DNA of 64,000 nucleotides from the NCBI GenBank assembly GCA_963978545.1, contig OZ021726.1:56031959-56095958 (forward strand), read 5' to 3'. Below the pieces are notes generated by a model, which saw nothing but the letters and a program-made list of their open reading frames with translations, was not told the origin of the DNA and did no database searches. Source of the stretch: Linyphia triangularis (Eukaryota; Arthropoda; Arachnida; Araneae; Linyphiidae). Both the position numbers and the translations under genes were made by a program. Positions 35,290-47,522 of this stretch are shown here, in pieces. The first letter of the stretch is position 1. Every line of letters begins with the position of its first letter.

Positions 35290-37135
35290 AGAGCTGTCTA
35301 TGAGATACACCAAGAGTAATGGAACCCGTAATCATTTTAACATTTTGCTGAAAGGAAAATTATGATTTAAGCTTTTTTGCTTTTTAACTTTTGTACTTCA
35401 GCACTGTTTAGTTCCCATATCAATTTGAAGGACTCGTTAAGTTTAGTGGAATTATATGAAATTCAACCGAAAGTGCTTTAAACTTCGACTGGAAGAGTGC
35501 TTATGGTAATGCGGAACTACCGCTTTTTTTTTTAAATTTTCATTTAGTTTTCTTTCACAAAAAAACTATCAGGAATTTGAATATGTGGTTAAAACTTCTG
35601 TTATAATTTTTTTTATTTAATTATATTAATTTTAAAATCACTAAAAACTGCCGAAAACATGATGGAATCAAAAACGGTCGTGACGTATTAAGTGACTGAT
35701 CTGTTCTGCACATGTGCAATCTGCACTGACTTCGAGTTTCGTGTGATTTGAAGTTGTAGAAATATAAGTATGGTAGCCGGTTTCAACAAAGCTGTAAATT
35801 CTTAGTCAGTGTGTATTGTGCTTTACACTGGAAATCTAGGAAAGTAAAGCAGCAAAGCGAAAAAGGCCAGTTTGTTTACAAATAGAGACATATTATAGTA
35901 CGTCACTCGACAGAATATCACGTGACTTCCGATTTCAGTTTGATATCAAAACTTGCTATTTTCAGATTTAAATTAAAAATGAAATAGGTCTAAAAAAATT
36001 TAAAAGTGGTTTTTATTTGATATAAGACCATTTGCAGTCGATTTAAAGTAAATTAAAAAATAAAATAAAAACTGCTGTAATTTCCTTTTGAATAAGTAGT
36101 TCACATCTTAGTTGCAGATAGAGTTATCGGATTGGAACTTGGATATTCGGGGACAAGTATTTTCGTCAAATTTGTACCTAAACTAGCAACTTGACGGAAT
36201 TTTTTTTATTCAACTCTAAATTGACTAGGTTTTATTACTTGTAAGGCATCTTTATGGAAATATTTTAGTCATTAAATGTAGTTAAACAATACATGATTGG
36301 TATTTAGACGTGATGTACTTTTTACAAACATATGTAGAAGTGTGTGATAGTGGCTCACAATCCAATATGTTTTCATTTATGTCCGTCGATTGTAAGGGAG
36401 AACTGTTGTTTTATATGAACCTTTTAATTAGACATTGAAATCGGCTTAGTGGTTATTCAGAAACAATGCAAGTTTATTCAATCACAATATTTAGGATATT
36501 ATGTACTTCAATAATAAATGCCTTGTAAAAAGGTATAAAATACAAATAATTCTATTTGCGTCTGGTATTATCAAAAGGGAAAATTTTCAATGTGAGATTT
36601 GTCTTATCTTGTTACTTGATAACTTGTGACACCATACTGATAACTACAGTTGCTGGTGGACGTATTTTTACGTTCACTGAAACATCGATTGACTGCTGAT
36701 TATTTAAACATCCGAAATCGACGCGTGTATCCTGATAAGGCTGTGAGGTGTTATTCAATCTGCACGTAGATCATGAAACGGTAACCGGTCGTGTTATCAT
36801 GACTCACAGGCATGACTAGAAGGCCTTCAAAATAATTCCATCAATTACCTAAGTTCTGCTGACTTCATACTCTGTAAATATCTTGGGGGCTCACTTTTAG
36901 AATGCCTTCTATTTAGTGAGTTTTCATATCAATCGGTTACTTCCATTTTTAATATGAAAATAACTGCAATCTTAACCGCGTAACATCGGAGTAAACTGAT
37001 TGCGACTCTTGGGAACAGGTTGAAATCGTGTTTTTTTTTTTAATACTTTGGCCCCGTATGTTACACAGGGTAATGAAAGCATTGCATTCTGTAAAAAAGA
37101 ATCCATTTCTACGTGTTTCGAAACGTCCTGAATTC
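35290..37135. other. Gene-free intronic stretch
   Basis: No gene or listed repeat. A GC-moderate patch at about 35690-35940 has ACGT-centred words (GTGACGTA, GTACGTCAC, TCACGTGAC) but no clear inverted-repeat frame. Confidence 0.45.
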
Positions 37136-37139
37136 AAAA

Positions 37140-37285
37140 AAGTGATGTAAAAAAAATTCTGTGCGTCTGTTTTTTATGTTCACCTTAATTCCCGAATGAA
37201 TTGACCTACGCCATGGGACCTGTCATTAAGGCTTTCGTTAGAATAGCGCGTGCTCAAAAGTCAGTTGCTTTTGAAAATTTGTTTT
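37140..37285 (+). repeat. Family B, 5' part
   Basis: 'TGTGCGTCTG', 'GAATTGACCTACG', 'CATTAAGGCTTTCGT' and 'AAGTCAGTTGCTTTTGAAAA' match the start of family B. The copy then breaks off. A second piece resumes at about 37570. Confidence 0.6.
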
Positions 37286-37569
37286 CTTACAGTTAGTTTA
37301 ACCCTAGTTATGAAATTTTGTTTATTATTTCAGCCGTTGGTCTCCAATTGAAATTCAGCATTGATGTGCTTTGTTTTCTTCAAATTTCGATTTTATGATG
37401 CAGCTAATATTTTTAGTTTACTGTGTGGTTTGATATTCAAGATATTTACAATGATTGGAATGCAATACTTTGCTTTGAAAATTACTTAAATGTTTTATTT
37501 TATTTTTACTTACACAGTACGATTTAATTTTTTTATATAAACATTTCGGTCAATTGCAAGTTATAAGCT

Positions 37570-38005
37570 TAAACCTTAGCCCCTGTCTAGAGTGACCATG
37601 GACCTGTCATTAAGACGTTAAAATAGCACGTGGTAAAAGGCAGTTGCTATCAAAAAATTGTTTTCATCCAGATAGTAAAAAACTGCTCTAAACGAATATC
37701 TTGAATACAGTTAGTTTCTTCTCTTGAGCATTGCCCGTCAACAACTGTTGCTCTTTTGTTTCACTTACCCGAAAGGATAATGTAGTTATCGAAAAACATA
37801 ACGTCAATTTTGGCATTTTGGCGGTGTTTTTTGGCCAATTTATTAATAATCGCCATAAGTATCGCCAAACTGGCCATTTTTTTTTAATTAATAAAATTGT
37901 GGAAGCGGTAACGGTAAATTACTCCAATCCATGTCAAACGTCAATGTAAATTATCAGTATTAAAATGTAATTGAAAGTTACGCGATGTTCCTCATCCCTT
38001 TTTAC
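37570..38005 (+). repeat. Dispersed repeat family B, partial copy
   Basis: From 'CATGGACCTGTCATTAAG' through 'CATTGCCCGTCAACAACTGTT' (in part), 'ATCGCCAAACTGGCC' and 'GTTACGCGATGTTCC'. Frame 37731-37949 is a shadow. Confidence 0.7.
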
Positions 38006-38047
38006 TTTTAATTTTTCTGTATGTGATAGAGGGATTACATTTAGTCA

Positions 38048-38051
<4 letters not shown>

Positions 38052-38096
<45 letters not shown>
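38052..38096. repeat. (TA)n microsatellite
   Basis: About 22 TA units directly before the inverted-repeat element at 38107. Confidence 0.95.
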
Positions 38097-38098
<2 letters not shown>

Positions 38099-38106
38099 CA
38101 TTTCTA

Positions 38107-38646
38107 CAAGTTTACTTATACGGGCTGCTGCAATCGCTTAAAAACCCGGAATCGGCAGGTGGCGCTGAATGCTCACTCCATTTTACCAGTACCAGCTCTA
38201 CTTTTTGAAACGGTGGCTAATCGATGTAAAAAAAAATATATATAATTTTAGTAGTTTCAAGAAAGAAATAGATTTTCTAGAAATGAAAATGCTTAGGTTT
38301 TTTTTTTTTTATTTCTTTAGAAAATTACTTTAGGTTTAATCTATGATTCATGCAATCGATAGATTTACATCGACACAAAAATTCTTGAAGTTATTCAATA
38401 ATAAACTTATTTTAACATATAAGCTAGGCAATTGAAAAAAATGATTTTAATTAAAAAATAAACCAACAATAAACCATTATCTAATAAATTGGCACATTTC
38501 ATAGTTTAAATATTTGAATTTGCAAATGGAAATAAACACAATCTGCACTTTTCAGCCGTTACGCGGCGCGCAATGCCTACTCCACAGGCGATTCTATTCA
38601 GACTGTGTTAAAAAATATGATTGCGGTAGCCGTATAAGTGAACTTG
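38107..38646. mobile_element. 540-bp MITE with ~28-bp inverted ends
   Basis: The left end CAAGTTTACTTATACGGGCT(GCTGCAATC) and the inverse of the right end, CAAGTTCACTTATACGG(CTACCGCAATC), match apart from a few substitutions. No transposase. GC-rich motifs near each end ('GGTGGCGCTGAATGC', 'CGCGGCGCGCAATGC') are also similar to each other, but in direct orientation. TA flanks the left end only, so the target site is uncertain. Confidence 0.75.
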
Positions 38647-38689
38647 TGAGAACGTGATCGAGTGACGCCTTGCTAAAAGTTTTTGAACT

Positions 38690-38866
38690 TCCTAAGTTTA
38701 AAAAAATATCTGCGTGTGTGTCTGTTCGTTTATCTGTGGTGAGCTTTAACTCCCTAGCGGATTAACCTACGATGCTCAAGTTTTGTATTCGGGTTAGTGG
38801 TTGTCATGGGACGGTTTTTGTAAAAATCGCGCTTGTGCATAAGGTAGCTGTCATTTAAAAATTTAG
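38690..38866 (+). repeat. Family B, 5' part
   Basis: 'CTGCGTGTGTGTCTGTTCG', 'CTCCCTAGCGGATTAACCTACGATGCTCAAG' (in part) and 'GCATAAGGTAGCTGTC' are the family B start. The copy stops exactly where family A begins. Confidence 0.7.
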
Positions 38867-38867
38867 G

Positions 38868-39195
38868 TGCACAGCAGTGCACCAAGAAAATTCACTGTCA
38901 GACACCTTTTACTGGAAGCAACTCTGCACATTTTGACCCCTCGTATTTGCGCATTGCAGTATATACCTGAGAGCTGAAATTTGTTTTTCTGGTAACTGTT
39001 AGCCACTTTAGTAAGACACCCAAGTTTAATTGAAAACGGCATATTTTGAGACGCATTGATCATCTATATTCTAAGGATCATATATGAAATTTGATATGCT
39101 TGTAAGGTATGCATTCAAAGGAAAAAAAATCTCAAAATCGAGATTTTCTCCGAATATTGCTCGAAAAATATGAATCTTAATTTTAATATATTCTA
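38868..39195 (+). repeat. Dispersed repeat family A, copy 2
   Basis: Starts AGGTGCACAGCAGTGCACC. It shares 'CCTGAGAGCTGAAATT', 'GTTAGCCACTTTAGTAAGAC' and 'AATTTGATATGCTTGTAAGG' with 13205-13620. The 66-codon minus frame at 38863 is a shadow. Confidence 0.75.
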
Positions 39196-39199
39196 ATGG

Positions 39200-40850
39200 C
39201 GCTAGAATTATAAAACTTAAAATACCTTTAAATGTAAGCTGAAGTTTTTGTGGATAATTAAAAAAAATTTATTTGTACTTTTTAATATAGCTTTTCTTTT
39301 TCACTTATGTTAGAAGTCAGAACTGTTTTCGAACTTTCCTCTCGGAACATTCGATTCTCAATGAAAAGAGAAAATACTGTTGCCATATGCTGCTTCTCAA
39401 TGACAAATCCATCTCACTTTTTACATCCATTCATGGTCTTTGGTAACAATAACCTTTAAGTAATCATTTGGTCGATAATTAACTCAAGAACTCCATAAAT
39501 TATCCAGTTGAATTGCTCCGACAAAATTGACAAATTTACGGGTTTATTGATAGTAACGGTTAAATAGGTTTGATTTGGGTGAAATTGGTATAAAGTTCTC
39601 CAACGCCAACACTTCTATGGGTAGTGTGGCACAGGTGTTGTAATTATAATTTTTCTAGCAATGTAGACTACTTTAAAACTCATTTAAGTTATTGAACAAA
39701 ACATAATTGAGTTGACATAGTTTTTTGAAAAAGAGAAAAGAAACCTTAAAGCTTCTTTTTTCTCTTCAATCCAATCACGAATGTGCCGTTTTCATTGCCG
39801 TTCAAACTATGAAACACAATAATCAATGACCTTTAAAAATACACCTAAAGACGCCGGTGATGGATGGACATCCTTTATTCTTTCCCACATCTAAACCATT
39901 GTATACATAATAAAAATGGCCTTGACAATGTCTATTTAGAAAACAAATAAGTGTCAGCAGCTGCCTGCTCACTTATCACAGTTATCTTCCGGTAATTCAT
40001 AAAACCTTTCTTTTCATTGTGTTTGATACTCATTTCCTCTTATTATCCCGTTACCTATTCAAAACGTTTTCGTAATCCAACTTAGCGATTACTTCAGTAT
40101 TGTGATGCGAATTCGTGAAGTAACAAGGTGTATAATTATGAATGGTGGATTATTTTTCTAACACTTTTAAAATGGATCACTTAGCTAATCAATGGCTGTT
40201 TCGATATACAATAATAAATAGTTTATTCTGATTGTATTTTAAGTATAACTCGACAATTACATACAAATCGAAATCTTGAGTTGTGAGTGGATGCCAATAA
40301 GAGAAGCATCGAATGCATTAACATTAAATCTCTTAAAAAATATATATAAAAAATAATACACTTACATTAGTTTGAAACTATATTATATTCAATCAGAACA
40401 AATGAAGGCAGTACTACAAATTTCAAAATGACGAAACGGGAAAATATGGCTCATCAAGACCTTCAATCTTGAAACTTTATGCAAACAAGTTGGTTATTCG
40501 TTATTTCTTTCAGTAAACTTATTTTCTATAGGAAGTCAAAGTATTCACGCTACATTTTAATACAAAGTACTTTTTTTTCTTTCTGCAATCCAGTCAAAAG
40601 TGATGTGATGGTAAATAAATATTGCTCCATAAAGAAATTTGTTTACTTTTTTTTTTTTATAAAGATTTTAATAGTATTATAAGATTATTTAAAGAGGAAA
40701 ACAATTTTTCTTTTGATTTTTGCATTTTTATTTCTGCGATTTCGAACACTTTATAAACGCCTAACGAATTTTGAAATTAATGGATGTTGTTCAAAATTCT
40801 CGAGTCTTTTCTCTCTTTTCGTTTTATTTTTTCCTAAAAATCATCAAAAA
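39200..40850. other. Gene-free intronic stretch
   Basis: Mostly unique-looking AT-rich sequence. No gene recognised and no family A-C copy. Confidence 0.5.
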
Positions 40851-40856
40851 CTCGAA

Positions 40857-40991
40857 ATGGCATTAGAAATAAATAGAAAAGTTGCATCTCGCGCGCTTGA
40901 TGTCATTTCGTCGACTGCTTATTCCGGAGACATCGCCGAAATGATCGTCTCCGAAATGGCAAACTTCCTTTCTACATCGTGTAGCGATTAG
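40857..40991 (+). other. Small GC-richer open frame (44 codons)
   Basis: A frame starting MALEINRKVASRALDV and ending in TAG, with C/G-ending codons (CGC, GCG, TCG, ATC, GTC) in contrast to the AT-rich surroundings. Its complement is equally open ('CHFGDDHFGDVSG'), and the DNA repeats 'CCGAAATG' at short range. This fits a transposon fragment as well as a tiny exon. It ends 36 bp before a TTAA-flanked MITE. Not identified. Confidence 0.3.
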
Positions 40992-41027
40992 ACTTAACTG
41001 AATACGAGGATCATGTGCGGTCCTTAA

Positions 41028-41690
41028 CACGTTGAGTGTTATGTCAGCCATCGGCACTGAACTTTTCGTTTAGGCCGCGTCAGCCATTGGTGGCTGACAG
41101 TGTAAAATATGATATAAAACTAAAAACAGTACATTGTTTTAAGTAATTACTGAACATTTACTTAATGTTTATTTATTACAGGATTATATCATTAAAACTT
41201 TGAGTTCCACATCAGCCATCGGTGGCTGACACTGAACTTTCCTTTTAGGCTAAGTCAACCACCGGTGGCTGACAGTACGCTGTTTTTTCCACACCTATAA
41301 TTTGACATAGTGCGTTTCTTAATACTTTTTAAATTGAAGGAAGTCTTAGTTTTTGAAGTTCTATTGATATTTCAATACATAAACATATTATTAAATAAAC
41401 TATATCCAAAATGCCCTCGTGAAAAATCGCCTACCTAAGAACTTTAAGTCCGAGGTCTGGCAACGCTGCGTAAATGTGTGGAATGAATATCTACAGACAT
41501 TTCATTCTAAATGTGAATATCTGCTACTGCGATACGAAACAATGGCTCTAATATATTTACACAGCTGTATCGAGTAAATTTCAATCTATTAGTAGTGCGC
41601 GCTTCGCATTGCTATATCGCAATACCATCAGCACTTCTAATAAGTGGCCTGAAGGGGAATTCCTTAAGAACTCGCGTGGCGCTCAACGTG
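41028..41690. mobile_element. piggyBac-like MITE (663 bp) with TTAA target sites
   Basis: TTAA at 41024-41027 and 41691-41694. Inverted ends CACGTTGAGTG and (right, inverse) CACGTTGAGCG. Palindromes of the type GTCAGCCATYGGTGGCTGAC occur at 41088-41098 and near 41212-41232 and 41250-41272, together with the repeated text 'CACTGAACTTTYC.TTTAGGC'. TTAA duplication defines the piggyBac superfamily. There is no transposase, so it is a MITE. Confidence 0.88.
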
Positions 41691-42187
41691 TTAATAAAGC
41701 CACATATCAATGTAATCATTAAAGTCTGCAGTTTAATATTTAGCATATTAAAACATTAAAAATGGACCGTCAGCGAAATGATGGATAATATAGATGTACG
41801 TACGAAGTTAAGACTGAATATTAATAGATTTTAATGTGAAAAATAAAATTATGCTCAATTTCATTAACATGATCATGTGCTAATTACTAGTTTCTCACTA
41901 AAATGTATCGAAACGATGCAAAAGTCGGCGACACAGTAAAGCGACCGAATAAATAAATAAGTTTAGTTTTTGAAGACAATTTTTTTTTTTTTACTATTAT
42001 AGAATATTCAGAGTTAGTGATTGGCTAAAATTTGAAAAAGAAATGAAAACAGTTGTCGCATACAATGCAAATGATTACGCTTTATTCTCTCCGGGGACAG
42101 TTGGCGAAATGACGCATTCGAAGTTGAAAATTATTTTTTATCCAATTATTTTCATCCATCCCCTATTTTTTCAAGTTTCTCAATAAA

Positions 42188-42730
42188 AACTTGGGGTGTG
42201 GAACTTCTCACAACTTTCAATTTCACTATAATACTGACGTGGATTTGTGTCTTATACCGTTTTTATATTTTCATTATTCATTTAGCAAAAGTGGGCAGTT
42301 TGGCGATATTTTTTGCGATAATTCTTGTATGAGTCTTTTAAAAAAAAAAAAAAAAAACTTCGCTAAAATGATGATTTTGGTGATATACTATTCGATAATT
42401 CTTATATAATCCTTTCTTATAACTGAAACTGGGGAGAGAAGAAAAAACGATCGTTGATGAGGTATGCTCAAGGAAAGAGAACTCTGTATTAAAGGCATTT
42501 GTTTTTCAACTTTTTACTCCATTAAAGCATTTTTACAGAAATTTCGAAAGTGGGGAAGTTTAGAAAACCTTAAGAGGCATTACCACAGTGATTTTCAATA
42601 AAATCTTTAGAGCCGTTTTTTAGCAATTATAGCTTCCCGATTTTTTCTTGGGAAAACCCGATTTTTTTCAATGGCAGCTACCTTATGCTCACGTGCGATT
42701 TTGACGAAAACCTTAATGGTAGGTCTCATA
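42188..42730 (-). repeat. Dispersed repeat family B, near-complete minus copy
   Basis: Begins 'TTGGGGTGTGGAACTTCTCAC', has 'CAGTTTGGCGATATTTTTTGC', an A-run at about 42341-42357 and 'AACGATCGTTGATGAG', and ends 'CTTAATGGTAGGTC'. Frame 42191-42409 is a shadow. Confidence 0.78.
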
Positions 42731-42744
42731 GTCTTCCATCTAGT

Positions 42745-43110
42745 TCTTTTTTTAAATCTTTTACATTAACTTCGATTTTGTTTGTGGTGGTTTAGTTTCT
42801 TTAAATACATTTATTATTCTAAAAAACGCAAATAAATATTTTAATAGATTTTTATATAAATAATTTTGTGCTATATAATAAGTCCGTTTTCTTTGTTACA
42901 GCAAATGAATTATTTTCAATTTCATAACTTTATGATTATGATTACAACAAAAAATAGTTAGTAAATAGTTCAGAATGGATGTTTTGTTCGTAGTGGTTAA
43001 ACACTATGAGAAACTTTATCCGAACTCAATTAGTTGCAATTGCACATAAACATTTGCAATGCATATAAGGGATTTATATTAAAAACTTTGTTTGCTTGGG
43101 TTATATTATT
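42745..43110 (+). repeat. Family C, internally deleted copy
   Basis: Head 'AAATCTTTTACATTAACTTCG' (in part) and tail 'GCATATAAGGGATTTATATT' followed by 'GGGTTATATTATT' are present. The central CATCCAATCG block is missing. Confidence 0.65.
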
Positions 43111-43299
43111 ACGTGCATATCTTTAAGACATACTACGAAAACTCAATTTCGGTAAAAAGTTACCTATGGAACTTCTCAAATAACCGATTGAAGTACTTTA
43201 TCAAATCGGTGATCTTTCTTCACTTAATGCTTTATTAAATAGTGACCTGATTTCCCCTTTCCCGAAGTTGTAACATCACAACTCATTACGCTATTATCT

Positions 43300-43640
43300 T
43301 TCAGTCACCTTGTTATTATGTGGATTTTTCACCACCGTCCGCCTACCCCTACACTTCATCTAATTAGTCTGAAAGCTGAAGCAACCCAGTGGTGCTAATG
43401 AGCTAATCCCAGTGGCCCATTCGATCGGCCAAGCAAGCAACCCAAAAGAACAAAACCATCAGAAATAAATGACTTCTCTGGGCTAAGTAGTGCGGAACTC
43501 TGGCGAAGTACCTGGCTCCTTTCTCTTCCTTATTTATGCTTCCTTCCCTCTGACTTTTCCTTTCCGTTGCTTTATTCCTCCAGGGGATAGGAAGATGAAA
43601 AGGAAGTAAGATCCACCACTTTCATTTTCTGTTAGGATGA
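43300..43640. promoter_or_regulatory. GC-richer island with homeodomain-type sites
   Basis: About 340 bp, distinctly GC-richer than the intron, with no repeat match in the window. It contains TAATTA (43361-43366), CTAATGAG (about 43395-43402) and TAATCC (43404-43409, Otx/Bicoid-type) within 50 bp, followed by a pyrimidine-rich segment. No open frame. An intronic enhancer is a plausible reading, but this is inferred only from composition and motif clustering. Confidence 0.35.
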
Positions 43641-44059
43641 TGTAAGAGGATACTTTTTTTTTGGGTTGAGAGATGACTGGTTAGATTCTTTGAGGTTGGG
43701 TTGATATTGGCGGAAGATTGTTGCTGATGCAAGAGAGGAGATTTATGATGGGGCCCCATCTATCCACCCGATTTTATTGTTTTCGGCTGTTATCCGTGAT
43801 CTGGATCGTGTCTCGATTGTGACTGTACAGGGCTGCATTGCCTGCTGGGAAATAAAAGGAAAACTTTGAATTGTCCTGGAAAATGAAGAAGTCAGCAAAA
43901 AGTTGGAGAATCGTCGGGGGAAAACGAGTGTCCGTAAAAACCGAATTGTCTTTGAAAATTAAAAATCTGTTTAAATTTCTGGAGAAGTATTCGTTCTTTT
44001 TATGGTGTTTTTCTTGTGTTCTAATCTTATCTGTCAAGGAAAGACATTTTATTTCTCGC

Positions 44060-44195
44060 AAGATGAACTTATTAGTGAAAAAAATAAAGTGTCCTGATTT
44101 TCATTGCTTTGACATTCATGCGTTTTTTTATTGTTTTAATGCAGTGACCAGTATTAATTGTAGTTGGAAAATTATGCGATGGTCTACACCCCTAG
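44060..44195 (+). repeat. Family B, 3' terminal fragment
   Basis: 'AATGCAGTGACCAGTATTAA', then 'TTATGCGATGGTCTACACCCC' followed by TAG: the 3' end of family B. Confidence 0.6.
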
Positions 44196-44709
44196 TTAAG
44201 TTTTCAGTGTTTTGTAGACTTGGTATTGGATAAGTCGATTTTTTTAATTCATTGTGTCATTTTCTTAGGAACTTCTTTTTTAACTTCGTATCTTTTTTTT
44301 TTAACGAGTTTTGGTTCTTTCACTTTTTGTCGCTTATAAATGGTAGGGGAAAGGTTTATTACGTTAAGTGCCTTAATTTAGAGTAAAAGGAAATTTTTGG
44401 AGCAGTCTTTCTGCTTGAAATACAAGCAAGGAAACGCGGATCTTGACTAAAGAAAGTTTTTAAAAAATAGCAACTGTAACTGTTTTTATCTTTGAGGGCA
44501 AAAGACGTATTTGTTTTTTTCCCCATTGTCATCTAAGTAATTACTATGTAATATTTATGTGACGCATTGTATTGTACTCAGAAAGGAAAAGAACATAGTC
44601 TTGTTTCAAGAAGAAAAAAAAAGTCAAATATTAAAAGCAACTTCCGCTACTCTTTGGAAAAAAAATAGTTATTGAATTTAAAGCTTTTATTGGTGGAAAA
44701 CATGGCTTC

Positions 44710-45080
44710 ATCTATCGCTTTTCTTTTAATTACACTACAATACTGGTCATTCCATTTAAATTTGACATTGATTGGGGTAATTTGACGTTTTTGTTGTCAT
44801 ATTTTTTATTTAAAAAAAATTGCCCAGTTGGGCGATATTTTTTACTTTGGCAAAATTACACTGCTTAATTAGAGAAATTGATTATATTTTTGGCGATGAT
44901 TCCAGTGTTTTTACTATAAGTTAAATGGGAGGTACGGATGTTGAGTGCCAATATTCAAGTGAATACTATTGTATGGTAAAGACGTTCGTTTTTCAACATT
45001 TTTTTATTACATTTTTTCTAGACCCTCTCAATGCAGTGAGATGTCTATGCAACGACTTTTTGCGGGAATTTCGGATGTAG
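44710..45080 (-). repeat. Family B, partial minus copy
   Basis: 'TTAATTACACTACAATACTGG', 'GCCCAGTTGGGCGATATTTT', 'GGCGATGATTCC' and 'GCGGGAATTTCGGATG' follow the minus order of family B. The terminal CTAGGGG part is missing. Confidence 0.65.
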
Positions 45081-45478
45081 GTATCAAAACCCTTAGGGCC
45101 AATTGTTTATACAGTTTGTAATTAACAGCTTCACATGCTTCTAAAATATTTATAAAATGTTCATTCGTGTGAAATTTCTGAGTGAAATCATTAAGGATTT
45201 CTAACCTGACGTAAAGTAATAGAAAAGTATGTTGAAACAGTTATTGAGTCAGTGATTGTATTAATCTAACTTCCAAATCATTTTAAATTGGTTTAATGTA
45301 CGTTGTACGATTTTTATTTTCTATTCGTAATTTCTTTTACATAGAATAGAACAAAATCCCATCATAACTTGTTAATTTCTTCAAAGTAGTTTTTGAGTAA
45401 AAATATGGATGAAAGACGACCATGTTTTCCATCCCATAATTTTTTCTCATACAAACGGAATTTTATAGATTCATACGG

Positions 45479-45665
45479 CAGTGGCGTAGCTAGAAATTTT
45501 TTTCGGTAGGGGATATGCAATCAAAATTCAAAAATTTAAAATTATGCCTTTTTAAACTTGCAATTTTAAACAAAACAAATCTTTGATTTTTGTATTCTAA
45601 TAGCAAACAGAAAAATTTCGGGAGGGATATATCCCTATATCACTTCTCCTGACTACGGGCTCGTG
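45479..45665. mobile_element. Small inverted-repeat MITE, CAGTGGCGTAGC type
   Basis: Starts CAGTGGCGTAGCTAGAAATT. The inverse of the right end reads CGAGCCCGTAGTCAGGAG, and both continue into 'GGGGATAT'/'AGGGATAT'. CAGTGGCGTAGC is a widespread start of hAT-like MITEs. No clean 8-bp target duplication was seen, and the right terminus is diverged. Confidence 0.55.
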
Positions 45666-46009
45666 TATGAAATAATGAATTTATATAACGATTTCTTTCA
45701 TTTTTTTGTTGGTTGAGGAAGATTGCTCAGCTCAGGTTTACAAATATTTTGTTAATGAAATAAAGCAAATATAAAATTAATTATAGAATAGCATAGAATT
45801 ATAATTTACAAAATATTTACACGAAGTTGTGCGAAAGTGGAAAGCTTATTTTAATTGTGTAATTTACTAGCTGCAGTTGCTCGGTACGTGATAGTGAAAA
45901 ATTTTAAAATCATTTTATGTTCTACTGCAATTTAAGTCAATTTGACTTTAGATCAAGTTTTTAGTGTTTGACCACTAGGAAGAAAACCTTCAATTCCGTG
46001 CTATGGACC

Positions 46010-46490
46010 AACTTTTTTCTCTCCAAAACTTGATAGAATGCATTGTCATCGACAAGGAGTCTGTCTGCCAAATTTTAACTCAACTGGATTAATTAGCCCT
46101 TTGCAGTTTTACCCTCCACAAATACAATCTAAGTTAATAGTATAATGGTTTTATTAACACTGGAAAGACTGAATATTAGTATATACCTATATTGACCAAA
46201 AGCAGTCAAAATGACTGCATTGTGAAAGAATAATATGTAAAGAAATTTGTATTACACACACACACTGGAAATGAAGGAGGGGGAGGTAACTACAATTATT
46301 AATAAACTCATTTATATGTTGTACAAAAAATCACAAAATTCTAAGAAATTGTGTCATTATATACATAATTTTTTTTCTAACTAAAATTAAAAAGCAGTCA
46401 AAATGACTTCCTTAGGCTATCTAGTGTTAATATAACCCATAAAAGCAAATTTTTTAATATAAGTAATGTCCATTGCCATTTTTTATGTGC
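46010..46490 (-). repeat. Dispersed repeat family C, split minus copy
   Basis: Left half 'GATAGAATGCATTGTCATCGAC' (in part) to 'CTAAGTTAATAG'. The right half resumes as 'AATATAACCCATAAAAGCAAA'. The two halves are separated by the TTAA MITE at 46158-46426, so the family C copy is older. Confidence 0.75.
46158..46426. mobile_element. piggyBac-like MITE (269 bp) nested in family C
   Basis: TTAA at 46154-46157 and 46427-46430. Ends CACTGGAAAGAC and (inverse) CACTAGATAGCC. The motif AGCAGTCAAAATGACT occurs near both ends (about 46201 and 46393). TTAA-flanked with no transposase. Confidence 0.85.
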
Positions 46491-47460
46491 AATTTCAAAA
46501 TATAATCTTTTAAAAGTTTTATTCTCTTACTGTCTGAAGATAAATGAAATTCAGTTCTTTTTTTATTAAAGTAATGAAATAAGGAAAATAATTTGATGGG
46601 ACATGGTTTTGTGCGTTTTGTGGAGAATGACCACTGATCTCTACTACAGCTTCTGGATTGCTTATAATTGGTTTCTGCTCTGCAAGCAGATTATATCATT
46701 TGAATACTTCCCCCCATAATGCTTTGAAATAGAATGCTTATTGTTACAAACAAATTTTAACTAGTTTTGGGGGATGTTGTTAGTATAGATATCTACGTTG
46801 ATAAGCCTTCTTCGAGATCTCTGTGATTAAGCCTTCTTCGACTTTAAGTCAATAACCAAGCGTGCGCTATCCAGAAGTTGTTGTATAGATCAGTGAGATT
46901 GGCCCAGTTTTACGGACTTCTTTTGACCTTCTCGGGGATCTCTGCTTTAACCGAGTATGTATGGACAACTAAACAAAAATGTGAATGCTAGAGCTACACC
47001 TGAAAATCATCTGTATTTACTATTAATTGACTGAAAGCTCTACTTTTTTCTACTTTCTACTGCCATTCCTACTTTACTTAATTTGTTTTTATTGTCTTTG
47101 CATGTATCGGAAGCTATATCTGAGACATGAGGCCTGATGTAGATATAATTTCTAAGCAAAGGCCTAAAGTAAAAGCTGGATGCGAAATCATGTAGGGAGT
47201 AATGTCCAAAGAGTATTCACTTTAATAAATGGACCTCCATTTTGTTTAAGAAAACTAGGCATTTTTAACGGCAAGTCTTATGTCAACGTGTTGCTCAGAT
47301 TATGCATCACACCTCAGCAATCGGTTCATTGCTTCCAACCTGAACTAATGGGCAAATTGTAACATCAAAAGTAGTCTCTAGAGTCAACGAGGAAAGCTAT
47401 TTCTTTACATTGTTTTAAATAACCAAATCAACATTTAAATAGATATTTTTTCAAGTAAGC

Positions 47461-47522
47461 ATTATATGTTCGTTAGATTTTTTTTTATCAATTAGAAACA
47501 AGTTACTATATACCTAATTAAA
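47461..47522 (+). repeat. 62-bp direct repeat, copy 1
   Basis: Starts ATTATATGTTCGTTAGA and ends ATATACCTAATTAA. Repeated 298 bp downstream (47759-47820) with one T-run length change and one substitution. Confidence 0.95.

Noticed and set aside
35640..35990. Possible inverted-repeat element based on GTGACGTA/GTACGTCAC words
   Set aside because: The words are short and the surrounding sequence does not pair, so no element borders can be drawn.
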